From Membranipora membranacea (lineage: Eukaryota > Bryozoa > Gymnolaemata > Cheilostomatida > Membraniporidae): a stretch of DNA of 64,000 nt. Of the stretch, positions 62,128 through 64,000 are shown in pieces. The stretch's first letter is position 1. Every line of letters starts with the position of its first letter. Position numbers and translations under genes: made by a program. The notes beneath the pieces were generated by a model. The model was given only the letters and a program-made list of their open reading frames with translations, made no database searches and had not been told where the DNA came from. The stretch is taken from positions 13,998,062-14,062,061 of the forward strand of contig OU612074.1 of NCBI GenBank assembly GCA_914767715.1, written 5' to 3'.

Positions 62128-64000
62128 CTAGTCCGCCGTGTTCCGGGATGGATGGCGGTCCTGCAGGGCACCAACGTCTATCAGAGAATGCCATCTGATT
62201 CTTTCATCAACATCTTCATCTGAGAGGCCCCATCTCAGCATGTCATCCTTCATGGTATCCATCCATTTTTTCTTTGACCTCTTTCTCTTCCCTGTATTCT
62301 CATCTCAGCCACCATTCTAATATCTTCCTCCCTATCTCTCCTGCGTACATGTCCATACCATTGAAGACGTCTCCTCATCATACCTATTGCAATCGCTTCT
62401 ATTTTGGCCTCCTCCCTTATACTCTCATTTGTTCCATGCTCTTCCCAGTCTATATTATAAATGTGTCGGAGCATCTTCATCTCAGTTGCACTTATCTTGT
62501 CTTCTTTTCTTTGAGTCAGTGGCCAGATCTCATTTCCATACATCAGTGTAGGTTTTATTGCCGTCTTGTACAATAGAACCTTGAGCTTGGTGGGAATTTT
62601 CTTATCGCAAAGCACTCCTGTCAGCTCTCTCCATCTATTCCATGCCTTCTCTATCCCCTTTGCAATTTCTATTCCACATCCTCCCTCTTGATCTATTGTG
62701 GTTCCCAGGTATTTGAATGTTGATATCTGCGGCAGATCAGTTGAACCTTCTTCATTTCCATCCTTTGTAAGTTTCCGGCTGGCGGTAGATGTTCTGTCTT
62801 TAGCCTACTTACTTTTAATCCTGCATCTTCTAAACACCTCCTCCAGTTCTCCAGTCTCTCTTCCATCATCCTAGTTTCATCGCGGAGAACAAGGTCGTCA
62901 GCAAACAGCATTGCCCACTGCGTGTCCTCCTGAATCTCCTTGGTGATGACATCCAAGATCAATATGAAAAGGAAAGGGCTAAGTGCAGATCCTTGATGTT
63001 ATCCTACTTCTATCTCAATCTCATCTGTTTCACCTACACTGTCTTGTCACAACTGATGTTTTGCAGTCCTTGTACATGTCTTTGATTGCACTTACATATG
63101 TCTCTGGAACTCCACGCTTCCTCAGACAGTACCAGATTAGGTCTCTAGGTACTGTATCATACGCCTTCTCTAGGTCGACCAAAACCATATGCAAGTCCTT
63201 TTGGTGTTCCCTCATCTTTTCCTGGAGTACTCTCAAACAAAACATGGGCTGTGTTGTTGACTTCCCTTTCTGGAAGCCATACTGCCTGCCACTGCTCTTA
63301 CTCATTTCCCTTATCCTCGCCTCTATCACTCGCTCCCAGAGCTTTAGACAGTGACTGAGGAGTTTTATCCTTCTATAGTTTGAACAGTTTAGAGGATCTC
63401 CCTTTTGCTTATACGGTGTGATTTTGCTTTTTCTCCATTCTGGTGGTATCCCATTTTGCTGTACATTTTACAGTACAGCTGTCATCCATGTCATTTGGAT
63501 TCGCTTATCAGCCTCATCGGTCCCTCTATTTAATCACTCGTCAGCAAGTCCTTCCTTCCTTCCTTCCAAAATATTCTCTCCATCTCTTCTTAATATCATC
63601 ATCTCCACACAAGATTTTGCCCTCTCTATCCTTCACAAAGATCATCCTGTCTATGTCTTGAGACCTCTTTTTTCTGGTTTTGGCAAGCTTATAGAGGTTC
63701 TTTGGTCCATTTACTTTGAGATCTTCATACAACTTTTCATACCCCTTTTCTTTTGCTATTGCCACTTTCTCCTTTGTTGTTTTATTCTTTTCTCTATAGT
63801 CTCTTTCTTTGGCTTCAGCCTCATCTGGGTTCATCTCCAGCTTTCCTTCGCTCTCTTCCACTCCTTAAAAGCAGCACGTTTCTGTCCTACTGCTTCCTGT
63901 ACCTCTGAATTCCAAAACCAAGACTCTTTCTCTATGTATTTCCCTCCAGATGTTTCGCCGAGTTCCTCTTTTGCTAGTTTTGCCTTTTGGCACGTATTTC
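62128..64000 (-). mobile_element. RTE-type LINE reverse transcriptase, frame-broken, runs off right edge
   Basis: On the minus strand from 64,000 down, the pieces of one polyprotein lie in order. A pre-RT segment (SWFWNSEVQEAVGQKRAAFK) comes first, then RSQDIDRMIFVKDREGK and [22 protein letters not shown] follows with [19 protein letters not shown], motif [17 protein letters not shown] and the catalytic box AMLFADDLVL (FADD). Next come STFKYLGTTIDQEGG, KPTLMYGNEIWPLTQRKEDK and MRRRLQWYGHVRRRD. The end is SLIDVGALQDRHPSRNTAD and the stop at 62,130-62,128. Several frame changes (near 63,450-63,540, about 63,000, 62,700, and an A-run near 62,267) show it is inactive. The endonuclease half lies beyond the window. 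Confidence 0.92.

Overview
The window is animal (metazoan) nuclear DNA: AT-rich, with GT-AG introns, short exons and many decayed transposable elements. The two host genes are a sacsin gene and a CARD-containing caspase, so the source is an animal. LINEs, tRNA-derived SINEs and foldback elements suggest an invertebrate. I cannot name the phylum.

Layout. (1) 1-33,545, minus strand: the 5' part of a giant sacsin (SACS-type) gene. I resolve 49 coding exons, about 2,700 codons. They cover a short Lys/His-rich N-terminus, a complete first sacsin repeat (SRR1, 31,295-14,022), a complete second repeat (SRR2, 13,054-1,968) and the start of a third (SRR3, 1,386-34). The gene continues past the left edge. 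Each repeat opens with an HSP90-like (GHKL) ATPase fold, recognised by an N-box (E-L-[LV]-Q-N-A-[DE]-D-A) and a glycine motif ([RGQ]-[FY]-G-[LV]-G-F). Reading phase carries cleanly across all junctions but one. (2) 33,546-41,350: intergenic, with foldback elements and dispersed repeats. (3) 41,351-50,030, plus strand: a complete ten-exon initiator-type caspase of 495 residues (CARD, Gly-rich linker, p20, p10), with all phases consistent. It stands head-to-head with the sacsin gene. (4) 50,031-62,127: no host gene found. It holds two LINE 3' fragments, a 57-bp VNTR, a 315-bp tandem duplication, SINE-like units and dispersed repeats. (5) 62,128-64,000, minus strand: the reverse-transcriptase half of a broken RTE-type LINE, running off the right edge.

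Sacsin is a very large HSP90-like co-chaperone and the caspase is a cell-death or signalling protease. Nothing in the sequence ties them functionally beyond divergent neighbourhood. I found no RNA gene, CRISPR array or operon. The most notable points are the fully split sacsin gene, the variant caspase active site Q-A-C-S-G with a 23-nt microexon, a family of foldback elements whose arms stay complementary while diverging between copies, and a short peptide-like sequence shared by two distant repeats.
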